A DNA stretch of 35,484 nucleotides from Planctomycetota bacterium. GTDB lineage: Bacteria; Planctomycetota; Planctomycetia; Pirellulales; Pirellulaceae. This document shows, piece after piece, positions 23,680 to 32,392 of the stretch. The position numbers and the translations under genes were made by a program. Positions within the stretch are counted from its first letter, which is position 1; the number at the start of each line of letters is the position of its first letter. The notes under the pieces were generated by a model. It had not been told where the DNA came from. It searched no databases and was given only the letters and a program-made list of their open reading frames with translations. The stretch spans positions 1 to 35,484 of the forward strand of contig JAJDEH010000169.1 of NCBI GenBank assembly GCA_029259935.1, written 5' to 3'.

Positions 23680-25842
23680 ATGTTCGCGATGCGGAAAGCT
23701 TGCCTTCTTCTGATCGCGATGTCCTTCGCTTCTACGGCGGCGGCAGAAGAAGCGCCGATTGACTTTATTCGCGACGTCGCACCGGTACTCAGCAAGGCTG
23801 GTTGCACAGGCGGCGGCTGTCATGGTTCATTTCAAGGTCGCGGCGGTTTTCGGCTTTCGTTGTTTGGGTTCGACACTCGGTTTGATCGCGAGGCCATTGT
23901 CAAACTGGCGCGAGGCCGGCGCATTTCGACCGCCGCTCCGGAAATGAGCCTGTTGTTGCGAAAGCCGCTCGCCGCCGTGCCGCATGGTGGCGGCAAACGA
24001 TTTAATCGAGATGACGCGAACCACCGCGTGCTGCGAGACTGGATCGCGGCCGGAGCGCCGGCTCCCGCCGATCCGGAACTGAAAGTTGTCCGCATTTACA
24101 GCGAGCCAGAAAATGTCGTCTTGCGTCCCGGTCAAGAAGCTAAATTAAAAATCACGGCTCAGTGGTCCGACGGGTTGATGCAGGACGTCAGTCATCTGGC
24201 GCTCATGGAAACGCGGGACGAATCGCGTGCCGAAATCAGCCCGGATGGAAACGTCAAAGCGCTGCGGTCCGGGCGGACGGCGGTGACGGTGACATTCATG
24301 GGACAGGTCGCGGCGGTCACCGTCACGATTCCTTACGAGCCCGCCGGACGGCCCGACAACTTTACACCGCACAACTATATTGACGAACTTGCCCTCGCCG
24401 AGTGGAAAACATTGGGGCTGCGTCCAGCGGAACTTTGCGACGATACCACGTTCATCCGGCGAGCGTTCATTGACTTGATCGGCACACTGCCGACCGCCGT
24501 CGAAGTTCAATCGTTCGTCGCTTCGACCGACGATGGCAAACGGGCCAAGTTGATCGATGATCTGCTGGAGCGTGAGGAGTATGTGGACCATTGGTCGCAC
24601 AAGTGGGCCGATCTGCTCCGCGTGCATCGGCGGTATGTCGGCGACAAAGGCATGTGGAGCTTTTGGGGCTGGGTGAGGCGAATCGTCCGTGAAAACTGGC
24701 CCGTCGATCGAATTGCCCGAGAACTGGTCACGGCGCGCGGCAGCTTGTTCACGAACGGAGCCACGGCCTACTATTTCGTCGACACCAAGCCCGAAGATTT
24801 GGCCGAAACCACATCTCAGTTATTTCTCGGCGTGCGTCTTCAATGTGCCCGCTGTCACCATCATCCCTACGAAGTGTGGAGCGAGCAGGATTATTATGGC
24901 CTGGCCGGGTTCTTCACGCGGCTGGAACTAAAAGACAACAAAGACAACGCCAGCTTCGGCGGCACCAAGCTGCTGCGGCCGATTCAAAAGGTAAACCGTC
25001 TGCGGCGGGCCCGGATCACGGCACCGCCCAGATTGTTTGGAACCGAGGTCGACGCCGATTCGCTGGAGGACGTGCGCACGGCGCTGGCCGATTGGATCAC
25101 CCGGGAAGACAACCCGTTCTTTACTCGTAACTTCGTCAATCGATACTGGTCGTATCTGATGGGCCGGGGACTGGTCGAACCGGTGGACGATTTGCGAGCG
25201 ACCAATCCGCCCTCGCATCCGGAGTTGTTCGAGGCGCTCAACGCCGACTTCGTCAAACACGGGCTCGATACCAAGCACCTCATTCGCACGATCTGCAATT
25301 CGCGCGTCTATCAACTGGCGGCCGAAGTGGCGCCGGCCCGGGATCAAGACGGCATGTTCTATACCCATCGCCGGTTCTCGCGACTGCCGGCGGCGGTCAT
25401 GTTGGATGCCGTGAACCAAGTGTGTGGAACGCATGAGAGTTTTGCGGGGATGCCGGTGGGCACTCGCGCACAGCAACTTCCCGATCCTAAAGTCCCATCG
25501 TACTTCCTGGACGCCTTCGGCCGTTCGGTTCGTAGCAGTCCCTGTGAATGCGCGACCAACAGCGCGCCGGATCTTGCTCAAGCTTTGCACTTCATCAACA
25601 GCACCAACTTGAATGCCAAGATCACCAGCAGCAAGGGACGGCTCGCCGCGCTGCTCAAGTCGAAACAGCCGGATGCCGAAGTCATTGATGCACTGTACCT
25701 GTCCGCGTTCGGCCGACCGGCTCGTGGTCAGGAAAAGTTGACGGCCATTTCCTTAGTCACCGCCGCCGAATCGCGCCAGATCGGTTATGAAGACCTGTTG
25801 TGGACACTGCTCAATTCGACAGAATTCGTATTCAATCATTAG
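23680..25842 (+). CDS. DUF1549/DUF1553 (PSCyt2/PSD1) protein with cytochrome-like and Ig-like regions
   Basis: This is 720 residues from the ATG at 23680, which gives a signal peptide (MFAMRKACLLLIAMSFASTAAA). The frame continues to a TTG at 23635 without reason to use it. After the signal comes a cytochrome-like segment, VLSKAGCTGGGCHGSFQGRG, with a Cys-x4-Cys-His spacing, unlike the usual CxxCH. A BIG2-like Ig domain lies at about 135-230. DUF1549 follows (FIRRAFIDLIGTLPTAVEV, YVDHWSHKWADLL), then a CARCHHHP segment with a true CxxCH, then DUF1553 (FFTRNFVNRYWSYLMGRGLVEP, HPELFEALNADF, TICNSRVYQL). This set is known from planctomycetes and is always exported. Heme binding is likely at CxxCH but unproven. 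The DUF1501 gene follows after 35 bases. Confidence 0.9.
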   Translation: MFAMRKACLLLIAMSFASTAAAEEAPIDFIRDVAPVLSKAGCTGGGCHGSFQGRGGFRLSLFGFDTRFDREAIVKLARGRRISTAAPEMSLLLRKPLAAVPHGGGKRFNRDDANHRVLRDWIAAGAPAPADPELKVVRIYSEPENVVLRPGQEAKLKITAQWSDGLMQDVSHLALMETRDESRAEISPDGNVKALRSGRTAVTVTFMGQVAAVTVTIPYEPAGRPDNFTPHNYIDELALAEWKTLGLRPAELCDDTTFIRRAFIDLIGTLPTAVEVQSFVASTDDGKRAKLIDDLLEREEYVDHWSHKWADLLRVHRRYVGDKGMWSFWGWVRRIVRENWPVDRIARELVTARGSLFTNGATAYYFVDTKPEDLAETTSQLFLGVRLQCARCHHHPYEVWSEQDYYGLAGFFTRLELKDNKDNASFGGTKLLRPIQKVNRLRRARITAPPRLFGTEVDADSLEDVRTALADWITREDNPFFTRNFVNRYWSYLMGRGLVEPVDDLRATNPPSHPELFEALNADFVKHGLDTKHLIRTICNSRVYQLAAEVAPARDQDGMFYTHRRFSRLPAAVMLDAVNQVCGTHESFAGMPVGTRAQQLPDPKVPSYFLDAFGRSVRSSPCECATNSAPDLAQALHFINSTNLNAKITSSKGRLAALLKSKQPDAEVIDALYLSAFGRPARGQEKLTAISLVTAAESRQIGYEDLLWTLLNSTEFVFNH

Positions 25843-25877
25843 TGGACGGCTAATTCCGTTCCACCCGAGGATCACCC

Positions 25878-27218
25878 ATGCTCGACTTTTTGTCACCTAG
25901 CTCGGCCCGGTATTGTGACGGCCTCGATCGCCGCACATTTCTGCGAGTTGGCAGCCTGCCGTTCTTCGGCCTGTCGCTCAGCCAGGCACTCGCGGTCTCG
26001 GCCGGCGAAGGGGGCCGAGACGATTTGAGTTGCATCTTGCTATGGTGCGCGGGCGGCATTAGCACGGTCGACACGTTCGATATGAAGCCGGCTGCGCCGA
26101 TCGAATATCGCGGCGAGTTCCGTCCGATTTCGACTAGTGTTCCGGGAAGAACGATCTGCGAACACATGCCGAAAGTCGCTCGGCAAATGCACCATATCGG
26201 CCAGATTCGCTCGATTGTCCATTCGGGATCGCAGCACGCGGAAGCGAACCACTTCATGCTCACCGGCCATCCGCAGGTTCCCGACGTGAACGCCCAACCG
26301 GTCGGTTCGGTGGTGCATCCGTGTTATGGATCGGTCGTCAGCGAACAGCTAGGCTGGCGTAAGGGACTGCCTCCGTTCGTTCAATTGGCCAATGGAAATA
26401 TTAACTATCACCACGCGGGATTCCTTGGTTCGGCGCTCGATCCGCTACGCATCAAGGCCGATCCGAATCGCGCTAATTTTCAAGTCGAAGATGTCAGCGT
26501 GCCCGAGTCGATTGGCGCCGCGCGATTAAATCGCCGGCGTCAGATGCTCAGCCAGCTCGACCGGTTTCACCGCATCACCGATCGGGCGGGCGGATCGGTC
26601 GCGGATCGCAATCAGTTTTACGACCAGGCGTTTGGACTGATCACGTCACCCGCCGCCAAGGAGGCGTTCCGCATCGACCAAGAACCCGATGCCTTGCGTG
26701 ATCAGTATGGCCGGCATCGCGAGGGGCAATCGACTCTGTTGGCCCGGCGGTTGGTGGAAACCGGAGTGCGATTCGTAACCGTCAACTTCGGCGGCTACGA
26801 CACGCACGACAAGAATTTTATCGAACTAAAAGATCCGTTACTGCCAAAGCTCGATGCGGCGTATTCGACGCTGCTGAAGGATCTTTCCGATCGCGGCATG
26901 CTTGAGCGCACCCTGGTGATCTGCATGGGTGAGTTTGGACGGACGCCAAAGGTCAACGCCCAAACCGGCCGCGATCATTACCCGGCCGTCAACAGTATTT
27001 GCATGAGTGGTGCCGGAGTGAAAATGGACGGCCACGTGCATGGCCGCACCAGTGACAAGTGCGAACGTGTTGTTGGTGGAGCGAATTCGACACACGATCT
27101 GGCTGCCACGATCTACCACATCCTCGGCGTCGACCATGCCAAGGTGTATCGCAATATCGACAACCGGCCCATCCTCACGACCGACAACGGCAAGCCGATC
27201 CGCGGCATCCTGGTTTAA
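25878..27218 (+). CDS. DUF1501 protein with Tat-like signal, partner of the DUF1553 gene
   Basis: This is 446 residues, with GAGG at 25867-25870 ahead of the ATG. A twin-arginine motif lies at about residue 18 (DRRTFLRVGSLPFFGLSLSQAL), so export by Tat is likely. The body has the DUF1501 pattern: CILLWCAGGISTVDTFDMKP, IEYRGEFRPISTSVPGRTICEHMP, HSGSQHAEANHFMLTGHP, LLARRLVETGVRFVTVNF, GGYDTHDKNF and MGEFGRTPKVN with GRDHYP. The conserved Asp, His and Arg positions suggest an alkaline-phosphatase/sulfatase-like fold with a metal site. It is the standard neighbour of a DUF1549/DUF1553 gene, and the two are surely one operon. The PPC gene starts almost at its stop, so all three are likely cotranscribed. 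Substrate is unknown. Confidence 0.92.
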   Translation: MLDFLSPSSARYCDGLDRRTFLRVGSLPFFGLSLSQALAVSAGEGGRDDLSCILLWCAGGISTVDTFDMKPAAPIEYRGEFRPISTSVPGRTICEHMPKVARQMHHIGQIRSIVHSGSQHAEANHFMLTGHPQVPDVNAQPVGSVVHPCYGSVVSEQLGWRKGLPPFVQLANGNINYHHAGFLGSALDPLRIKADPNRANFQVEDVSVPESIGAARLNRRRQMLSQLDRFHRITDRAGGSVADRNQFYDQAFGLITSPAAKEAFRIDQEPDALRDQYGRHREGQSTLLARRLVETGVRFVTVNFGGYDTHDKNFIELKDPLLPKLDAAYSTLLKDLSDRGMLERTLVICMGEFGRTPKVNAQTGRDHYPAVNSICMSGAGVKMDGHVHGRTSDKCERVVGGANSTHDLAATIYHILGVDHAKVYRNIDNRPILTTDNGKPIRGILV

Positions 27219-27247
27219 GGATGCGCCCCCTCGCACACTATGCTGCC

Positions 27248-29326
27248 ATGAAGCCCTCACTGCGCCTTGTGATTCTTGTCCTGCTGGCTCCGGCCGCTGC
27301 GGTTGCCGCGCCCGATTACCAGCAGACCGTGCTCGAATCGATTTTTCCCGCCGGCGGTTCGCGAGGCAGCACGGTTCGCGTGCAGTTCGTGGGCTCGAAG
27401 GGAAGCCTCCAAGGGGCCGATGCAGTTTTGGTCGACGGCCCGGGCGGCATCACGGTTTCGGAAGTTACGTCAAGTGACAAAGGAATCGTCGAAGCTACGT
27501 TTACGATCGCGGCCGACGCGGTTCCTGGACGGCGGATGGTCCGCGTCAAGGGTGGGCAAACGGGACTGACAAACTTTCGTTGGTTCTTCGTAGGTCCCCT
27601 GCCTGAGCACATCGAGGGCAAAGACAACAACACCATCGCCACCGCCGAATCGGTCGACCTGCCGCTCGTGATTAATGGCCGAGTGAACCCGGTGCTCGAT
27701 CAAGACTGTTTTCGCTTCCAAGCCAAGGCGGGGCAGAATGTGGTCGTGGCAGTGATGTCGCATTGGCTGGATGCCATCGGCTATGACCGAACCAACATGG
27801 GCTACGCCGATCTGAGCGTCGAGGTGCTGGATGCCGATGGCCGAATCATCGCTCAAGCCGGCGATTCGCTCGGATATGACCCGCTGGTTCACTTCGATGT
27901 ACCCGCCGATGGCCAATACATCGCGCGCGTCAGCGGAATGGGTTACAAGGGCTTTCCACAAGCAATTTATCGCATGACGGTGGGCGAAATTCCTTATCCC
28001 ACGGCCCTGTTTCCGCCTGGCGGCCGTCGCGGTGAGACGGTGGATGTCGAGTTCTTTGGCCCGAACATCGCCCCGGGAACGCGCGCCAAGATTCGAGTGG
28101 CCGACGATCCGTTCGCCATTCAGTACGTCAGTTTGCCCGGAGAGTTTGCCGGCGTTCACGAACTTCCTCTATTTCGCGATGACTTGCCGCAGGCTTCGCC
28201 GAAGCGCGGCCTGCAAGGCCGCGACAACGCGTTCGAAATAGACATCGCATCACCGGTTACTATCAATGGCCGCTTCGATTCAGCCGGCGACGACGACTGG
28301 TATTGGCTGAAGCTTGAGAAGGGCCAGGCAGTGACGCTAGAGATCATGGCCCAGCGACACCTTCGTTCGCCCGTCGATACACTGATCGAGATCTTCGATG
28401 CAGCAGGAAAGGCGGTAGCGCAAAACGATGACGGCGCCTTGTTCGGCGGCGAGTGTACGCACGACTTCGTTCCCTTTGACAGCCGCATCGAATTTGCTCC
28501 CAAGGCCGCGGGCGAGTACTTCGTCCGCGTGAGCGAGCAGTCGGGAAGTTTTGGCAAGCGGGCGGTCTATCGCCTTTCGGTGTACAAAACCGCGCCGAAC
28601 TTTCGGATCTTCCAATGGCCGGATGCCGTGCCGATTTGGGGCTCCGGCTCCAGCACGGCGTTCGTCATCGAAACACATCGGCTAGGCGGATTCAAGGAAG
28701 ACGTTGAGTTGACGGTGGAAGGACTGCCCGCGGGTTGGACGGGCAGCACGGTCCGATCGCAAATCCACGAATATCGAGTTCCCGTGCGTGCCGCCGGGCA
28801 GAAATCACTGCTAACCATCACGGCTCCCAAGGAGGCGCTGCCCGGCACGGTTGTCAATTTTCGAGTCGTAGGCCGCAGCCGTGTTGTGGGTCGCGAAATC
28901 ACTCGCACGGCCCAATCACTGACGCTCTATATGTGGCAGGAGCCAAACCACTTTCGCATTAGCCCGCTGGCCCGAGCCGTCGTCGCTCCGCCTCAAGCCT
29001 TTCGTCTGGTATCCGAAACCGACGCGATTACCGCGAAACCGGGTGACAAGATCAACGTACCGATTCGCGTCGAACCGACGGGCGATAAGATGCCGGCCAA
29101 GCTAAGCGTTTCCATCAATCGCGGGCAAGCCCGTTTCGTTTGCACCGACGGAGCTCAAATTCCGCTGACCGGCGCGGGCCCGACTTATATGGTGCCCTTC
29201 ACGATTCCCGCCAAGCTGAAGCCGGGAACCTACGGTATCACAATCGCCGATGCCTGGAGCAGCGAGACCCGCAAAGGGCTGCCTGGCCCCTGCACACGGC
29301 TAATTCGGTTAACCATTCCTGAATAG
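27248..29326 (+). CDS. Exported protein with PPC-type domains
   Basis: This is 692 residues from the ATG at 27248, giving the signal peptide MKPSLRLVILVLLAPAAAVAA. An ATG at 27221, three bases after the DUF1501 stop, would add nine residues and is an alternative. The frame runs back to 27059 inside DUF1501 and is not real there. After the signal, an IPT/TIG-like segment (SIFPAGGSRGSTVRVQFVG) opens the protein. Two PPC (bacterial pre-peptidase C-terminal) domains follow: one near 155-245 (DQDCFRFQAKAGQNVVVAVM, YIARVSGMGYKG) and one near 335-445 (DDDWYWLKLEKGQAVTLEIM, GEYFVRVSEQSG). More beta-rich sequence follows. No catalytic motif is seen. It is the third gene of the DUF1553/DUF1501 set and probably acts outside the cytoplasm as a binding or assembly part. 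Confidence 0.85.
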   Translation: MKPSLRLVILVLLAPAAAVAAPDYQQTVLESIFPAGGSRGSTVRVQFVGSKGSLQGADAVLVDGPGGITVSEVTSSDKGIVEATFTIAADAVPGRRMVRVKGGQTGLTNFRWFFVGPLPEHIEGKDNNTIATAESVDLPLVINGRVNPVLDQDCFRFQAKAGQNVVVAVMSHWLDAIGYDRTNMGYADLSVEVLDADGRIIAQAGDSLGYDPLVHFDVPADGQYIARVSGMGYKGFPQAIYRMTVGEIPYPTALFPPGGRRGETVDVEFFGPNIAPGTRAKIRVADDPFAIQYVSLPGEFAGVHELPLFRDDLPQASPKRGLQGRDNAFEIDIASPVTINGRFDSAGDDDWYWLKLEKGQAVTLEIMAQRHLRSPVDTLIEIFDAAGKAVAQNDDGALFGGECTHDFVPFDSRIEFAPKAAGEYFVRVSEQSGSFGKRAVYRLSVYKTAPNFRIFQWPDAVPIWGSGSSTAFVIETHRLGGFKEDVELTVEGLPAGWTGSTVRSQIHEYRVPVRAAGQKSLLTITAPKEALPGTVVNFRVVGRSRVVGREITRTAQSLTLYMWQEPNHFRISPLARAVVAPPQAFRLVSETDAITAKPGDKINVPIRVEPTGDKMPAKLSVSINRGQARFVCTDGAQIPLTGAGPTYMVPFTIPAKLKPGTYGITIADAWSSETRKGLPGPCTRLIRLTIPE

Positions 29327-29348
29327 CCCTTCGCCGCAGCGAAAGCCG

Positions 29349-30560
29349 TTATCGGCGATGACGTGCCAAGTCCACGATGCGATGCGCCGTTATGTGCGGC
29401 GACTTGAGCGTGCGGTGATATCCTTGGTCGCCATAGATGCCAACTTCTTTCCGCAAATAGCGATGCAGATTTCGGCCCGGTCCTGGAGTCACGTAGAACT
29501 GAACCTCACCACGATCATCGACCAACGCATAGCCCGGCAAACCCGTCCGGCTGGTGCGAACTTCGACCAACCAGCCGAACCCGTCGTAACGGGGATCGGT
29601 TTCCGACCGCAGGTCAAGCGGACGCCTGGCGGATTCAACTCGTGAGTTTTCCGCCTGCCGCGTTGCCGCCGTCACTGCGGGAGTTGGACTGATAGGAAGC
29701 GACAACTTGGTTTGCAGCGCGGCGAACTTCTCGATCTTTTCCAGCAACACACGAGCTTGGCCTCGCTTCAAACCCGTGTCGGCGTGGCCGACAAGTTCCG
29801 TGGCGGCGATGCGCGCCTCGTCAAACTGCCAGTGCTCGACCGGCAACGACAGCACCAGTGACAAGGCGACTTCAGTGGATCGCAGTCGCCTGGCAAAGTC
29901 CATCGTGGCAGCTTTGGGCGCGGCCACCGAGGTCGTGGATTCAGCGCTGGGCGACGGCGGTTCCGCCTGCGTTGGTTGTGGCTGTGAAGTTTTCTTTTCG
30001 GTTGCCGATGTTTGCACGACAGGGTCCGGCGGCTTGTCGGACAAGGAATCCGGCCGGCCAGTGGAAACGAACTGCTCGTGAACCCACCGAAACTCACCGG
30101 CGGGCGGCGCGATCTTGTACCGCGGCTTCCCGGTCGTGGCGGACTGAAGTCGGCCCAACACTTCCACCAACTCCCCTTTATCCAAACGGACTTGCCACAA
30201 GAGTTTTTTGGCCGACTCGTCGTCGGCGCCGACCCAGGCAGTCGCGTCGTCGACTCGAACGCGACCGATTCCTGGTTCGTTCGTCGTTTCTACCTGGTCC
30301 GCGTCCACCCAACTCACGCTGCCCGCCGGCGGCCGGATGGCGAGCCACCCACCGGGATCGTGACGCCAAACTTCGATCGCCTGGCCCGCGTCAAGAAAGT
30401 TCGACGCATAATGCACCTTTCCCGGCCCGCTCCGAACGGAAGTTCTAGCCATCTTTACATAAGCGACGTACGGAAACTCACCGGTACTCGCAGCGCGCTC
30501 TTGCGCCGCAACAACGGTAGAAAACAGAGCGCATCCAAGAACCAAGGCCCAGCGGTACAT
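29349..30560 (-). CDS. Exported bacterial SH3-domain protein
   Basis: This is 403 residues from the ATG at 30560, giving the signal peptide MYRWALVLGCALFSTVVAAQ. The frame extends to 30638 without a better start. Residues about 30-95 form an SH3b-like domain (YVKMARTSVRSGPGKVHYASNFLDAGQAIEVW ... WLAIRPPAGSVSWVDADQVE). A second region (AWVGADDESAKKLLWQVRLDKGELVEVLG ... WVHEQFV) looks like a repeat of the same fold. A Pro/Ser/Thr linker and a helical part follow. The C-terminus has a conserved-looking block (YDGFGWLVEVRTSRTGLPGYALVDDRGEVQFYVTP), which also looks beta-rich. SH3b domains usually bind cell-wall or peptide ligands in the periplasm. Partner is unknown. It lies 184 bases downstream of argG on the same strand and convergent with the PPC gene. 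Confidence 0.82.
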   Translation of the reverse strand: MYRWALVLGCALFSTVVAAQERAASTGEFPYVAYVKMARTSVRSGPGKVHYASNFLDAGQAIEVWRHDPGGWLAIRPPAGSVSWVDADQVETTNEPGIGRVRVDDATAWVGADDESAKKLLWQVRLDKGELVEVLGRLQSATTGKPRYKIAPPAGEFRWVHEQFVSTGRPDSLSDKPPDPVVQTSATEKKTSQPQPTQAEPPSPSAESTTSVAAPKAATMDFARRLRSTEVALSLVLSLPVEHWQFDEARIAATELVGHADTGLKRGQARVLLEKIEKFAALQTKLSLPISPTPAVTAATRQAENSRVESARRPLDLRSETDPRYDGFGWLVEVRTSRTGLPGYALVDDRGEVQFYVTPGPGRNLHRYLRKEVGIYGDQGYHRTLKSPHITAHRIVDLARHRR

Positions 30561-30744
30561 GATTGGAACCCGCGAATTGAAGATTGCGGATGGAGACGAG
30601 AAAAGACCCACGACTTGTAGCGAAATCCGACAACTCAATCAAGGGAACTCGCCGCGCGTGCCACTGGGAATGTTGGGAGATCTGGGTGGGCCGGAGATTT
30701 TACGTGAAACCAGCCCATCGAAGGCCAAGGTCATTTCCATCCGT

Positions 30745-31959
30745 TCAATATTCGCGAGGCGTGATGCGCCCCTGGACCCGGGACGGGAGGCCTTGGATTC
30801 GCAAAAAGCCCTCGGCGTCAGTCTGATTGTAGGATCCGCCGCCTTCCATGGTCGCGATGCCCTCGTCGTAGAGACTGTTAGGGCTGCTGCGGCTGTCGAC
30901 CATCATGTTGCCCTTGTACAGATTGAGCGTCACCGTTCCCGTGACGGTTTTCTGGGCCTCGCGAATGAATGCGAAAAGAGCATCAAGCTTGGGTGCATAC
31001 CAAAATCCGTAGTAGACCATTTCGGCAACTTCCGGCGCGAGCCGGTCGCGCAGATGCATCAAGTCGCGATCCATCGTCAATTGCTCCACCAGCCGATGGC
31101 CTTCATATAAAATCGTCATGCCTGGAGCTTCATAAACGCCGCGGCTCTTCATGCCCACGAATCGATTTTCGACCACATCGATCCGTCCAATTCCATTGCG
31201 TCCGCCGATTTCGTTCAACGTGTTGACGACCTGCTCGGCATTGAGCGGCTTGCCGTTGACATGGGTGGGAACTCCCGCCTCGAATTCCAACGTAACCTGC
31301 TCGATCTTGTCAGGCGCGTCTTGCGGTGAAACCGACATGCCAAACTCGACCATTTCAACGCCGTTCACCGTTAGGTCTTCAAGCTGGCCCGCTTCATAGC
31401 TGATGTGCAGACAGTTTTCATCACTGCTGTACGGCTTGGCAACCGAGGCCTTCACTGGAATGTCCTTTTCCTCGCAGTAAGCGATCATCTCGGTTCGGCC
31501 CGGGAAGGTGCCGCGAAAGGACTCGTCGCGCCAGGGAGCAATTACCTTGACGGCCGGATCAAGCGCCTCGGCCGCAAGCTGGAAACGGCACTGGTCGTTG
31601 CCTTTGCCGGTCGCTCCATGAGCATACGCTTCGGCACCGACCTCGCGGGCGATTTGCAAACATACTTTGGAAATCAAGGGCCGGGCAATCGAGGTTCCCA
31701 GCAAGTAAATGGCTTCATACTTGGCTTGCCATTGCAAAACGGGAAAGGCAAAATCGCGGCACATTTCCTCTTGAGCATCGATAATTCGAGCACTGGCCGC
31801 CCCGACATTACGGGCCTTTTCCAGAATCTGTTCGCGATCCTCGCACGGCTGGCCGAGGTCGACGTAGATGGCGTGAACGTCGTAGCCTTGATCCTGCAAC
31901 CATCCCAAAATGACGGAGGTGTCCAAACCGCCGGAGTAAGCCAACACACAACTAGGCAT
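30745..31959 (-). CDS. argG: Argininosuccinate synthase
   Basis: This is 404 residues, the usual length. It joins citrulline and aspartate with ATP to give argininosuccinate in the cytoplasm, the penultimate step of arginine synthesis. The N-terminus has the N-type ATP pyrophosphatase P-loop AYSGGLDTS. Further family blocks are AHGATGKGNDQCRF, the APWRDESFRGTFPGR region, KPYSSDENCLHISYE, GRIDVVENRFVGMKSRGVYE and GSYNQTDAEGFLRI. The full length is present with no missing block. The start ATG at 31959 has AAGGAA ten bases upstream. No other arginine gene is next to it, so it is not part of a visible arg operon here. The SH3 gene lies downstream on the same strand, probably unrelated. No ARG-box-like operator was recognised upstream. 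Confidence 0.97.
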   Translation of the reverse strand: MPSCVLAYSGGLDTSVILGWLQDQGYDVHAIYVDLGQPCEDREQILEKARNVGAASARIIDAQEEMCRDFAFPVLQWQAKYEAIYLLGTSIARPLISKVCLQIAREVGAEAYAHGATGKGNDQCRFQLAAEALDPAVKVIAPWRDESFRGTFPGRTEMIAYCEEKDIPVKASVAKPYSSDENCLHISYEAGQLEDLTVNGVEMVEFGMSVSPQDAPDKIEQVTLEFEAGVPTHVNGKPLNAEQVVNTLNEIGGRNGIGRIDVVENRFVGMKSRGVYEAPGMTILYEGHRLVEQLTMDRDLMHLRDRLAPEVAEMVYYGFWYAPKLDALFAFIREAQKTVTGTVTLNLYKGNMMVDSRSSPNSLYDEGIATMEGGGSYNQTDAEGFLRIQGLPSRVQGRITPREY

Positions 31960-32243
31960 GAGATCCAGTTCCTTAAACGATCGTCAATAGCGGGCTGTGG
32001 CGAAATAACTTGCCCGCGCCAAACTAGCCTCGATAGGCGCGGTCAATTGTCCTCGGACGCGCCCTCGGTGACAAGGTGCCGGAAACAAAGTGCCGCCAGA
32101 AAACGTCCGCGTTCCAGCCTCAAAAGTTAGTCACGCCATGGGCACACACGCGATCGGCTGCCGCGGTGAGTTTCCCAATGAGACGGTCCGACGGCCCGCC
32201 AAGAGGCAATGACATTCGACTGGATTCAAGGCAAAACGAAAGG

Positions 32244-32317
32244 TAGGCCCGGACGGACTCGAACCGCCGACAAAGGGATTATGAGTCCCCTGCTCTAACC
32301 AACTGAGCTACGGGCCC
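32244..32317 (-). tRNA. tRNA with CAU anticodon (elongator Met or Ile2)
   Basis: On minus, GGGCCCG (32317-32311) pairs with CGGGCCT (32251-32245) with a terminal G-U, giving a full acceptor stem. The D arm (AGCTCAGTTGGTTAGAGC), anticodon loop CTCATAA with stem GGGGA/TCCCT, and T arm (GGCGG TTCGAGT CCGTC) all fold. The length is 74 bases to the A discriminator. CC follows, then T, so a full CCA end is not encoded. The anticodon is CAU. It is not an initiator by its GGGCC/GGGCC-type fully paired end and lack of the three G-C anticodon pairs. It could be elongator Met or lysidine-modified Ile2, and I cannot decide by eye. Confidence 0.93.
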
Positions 32318-32392
32318 AAGACGGCTTGAATTATCGTACACGAATAACGTTGAGGATTCGAGAGCCGCCACCTCACCGTAGCTCACCTTGCG

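Noticed and set aside
31405..32130. 241-residue open frame on plus, opposite argG
   Set aside because: Antisense to a highly conserved enzyme with no recognisable protein features.
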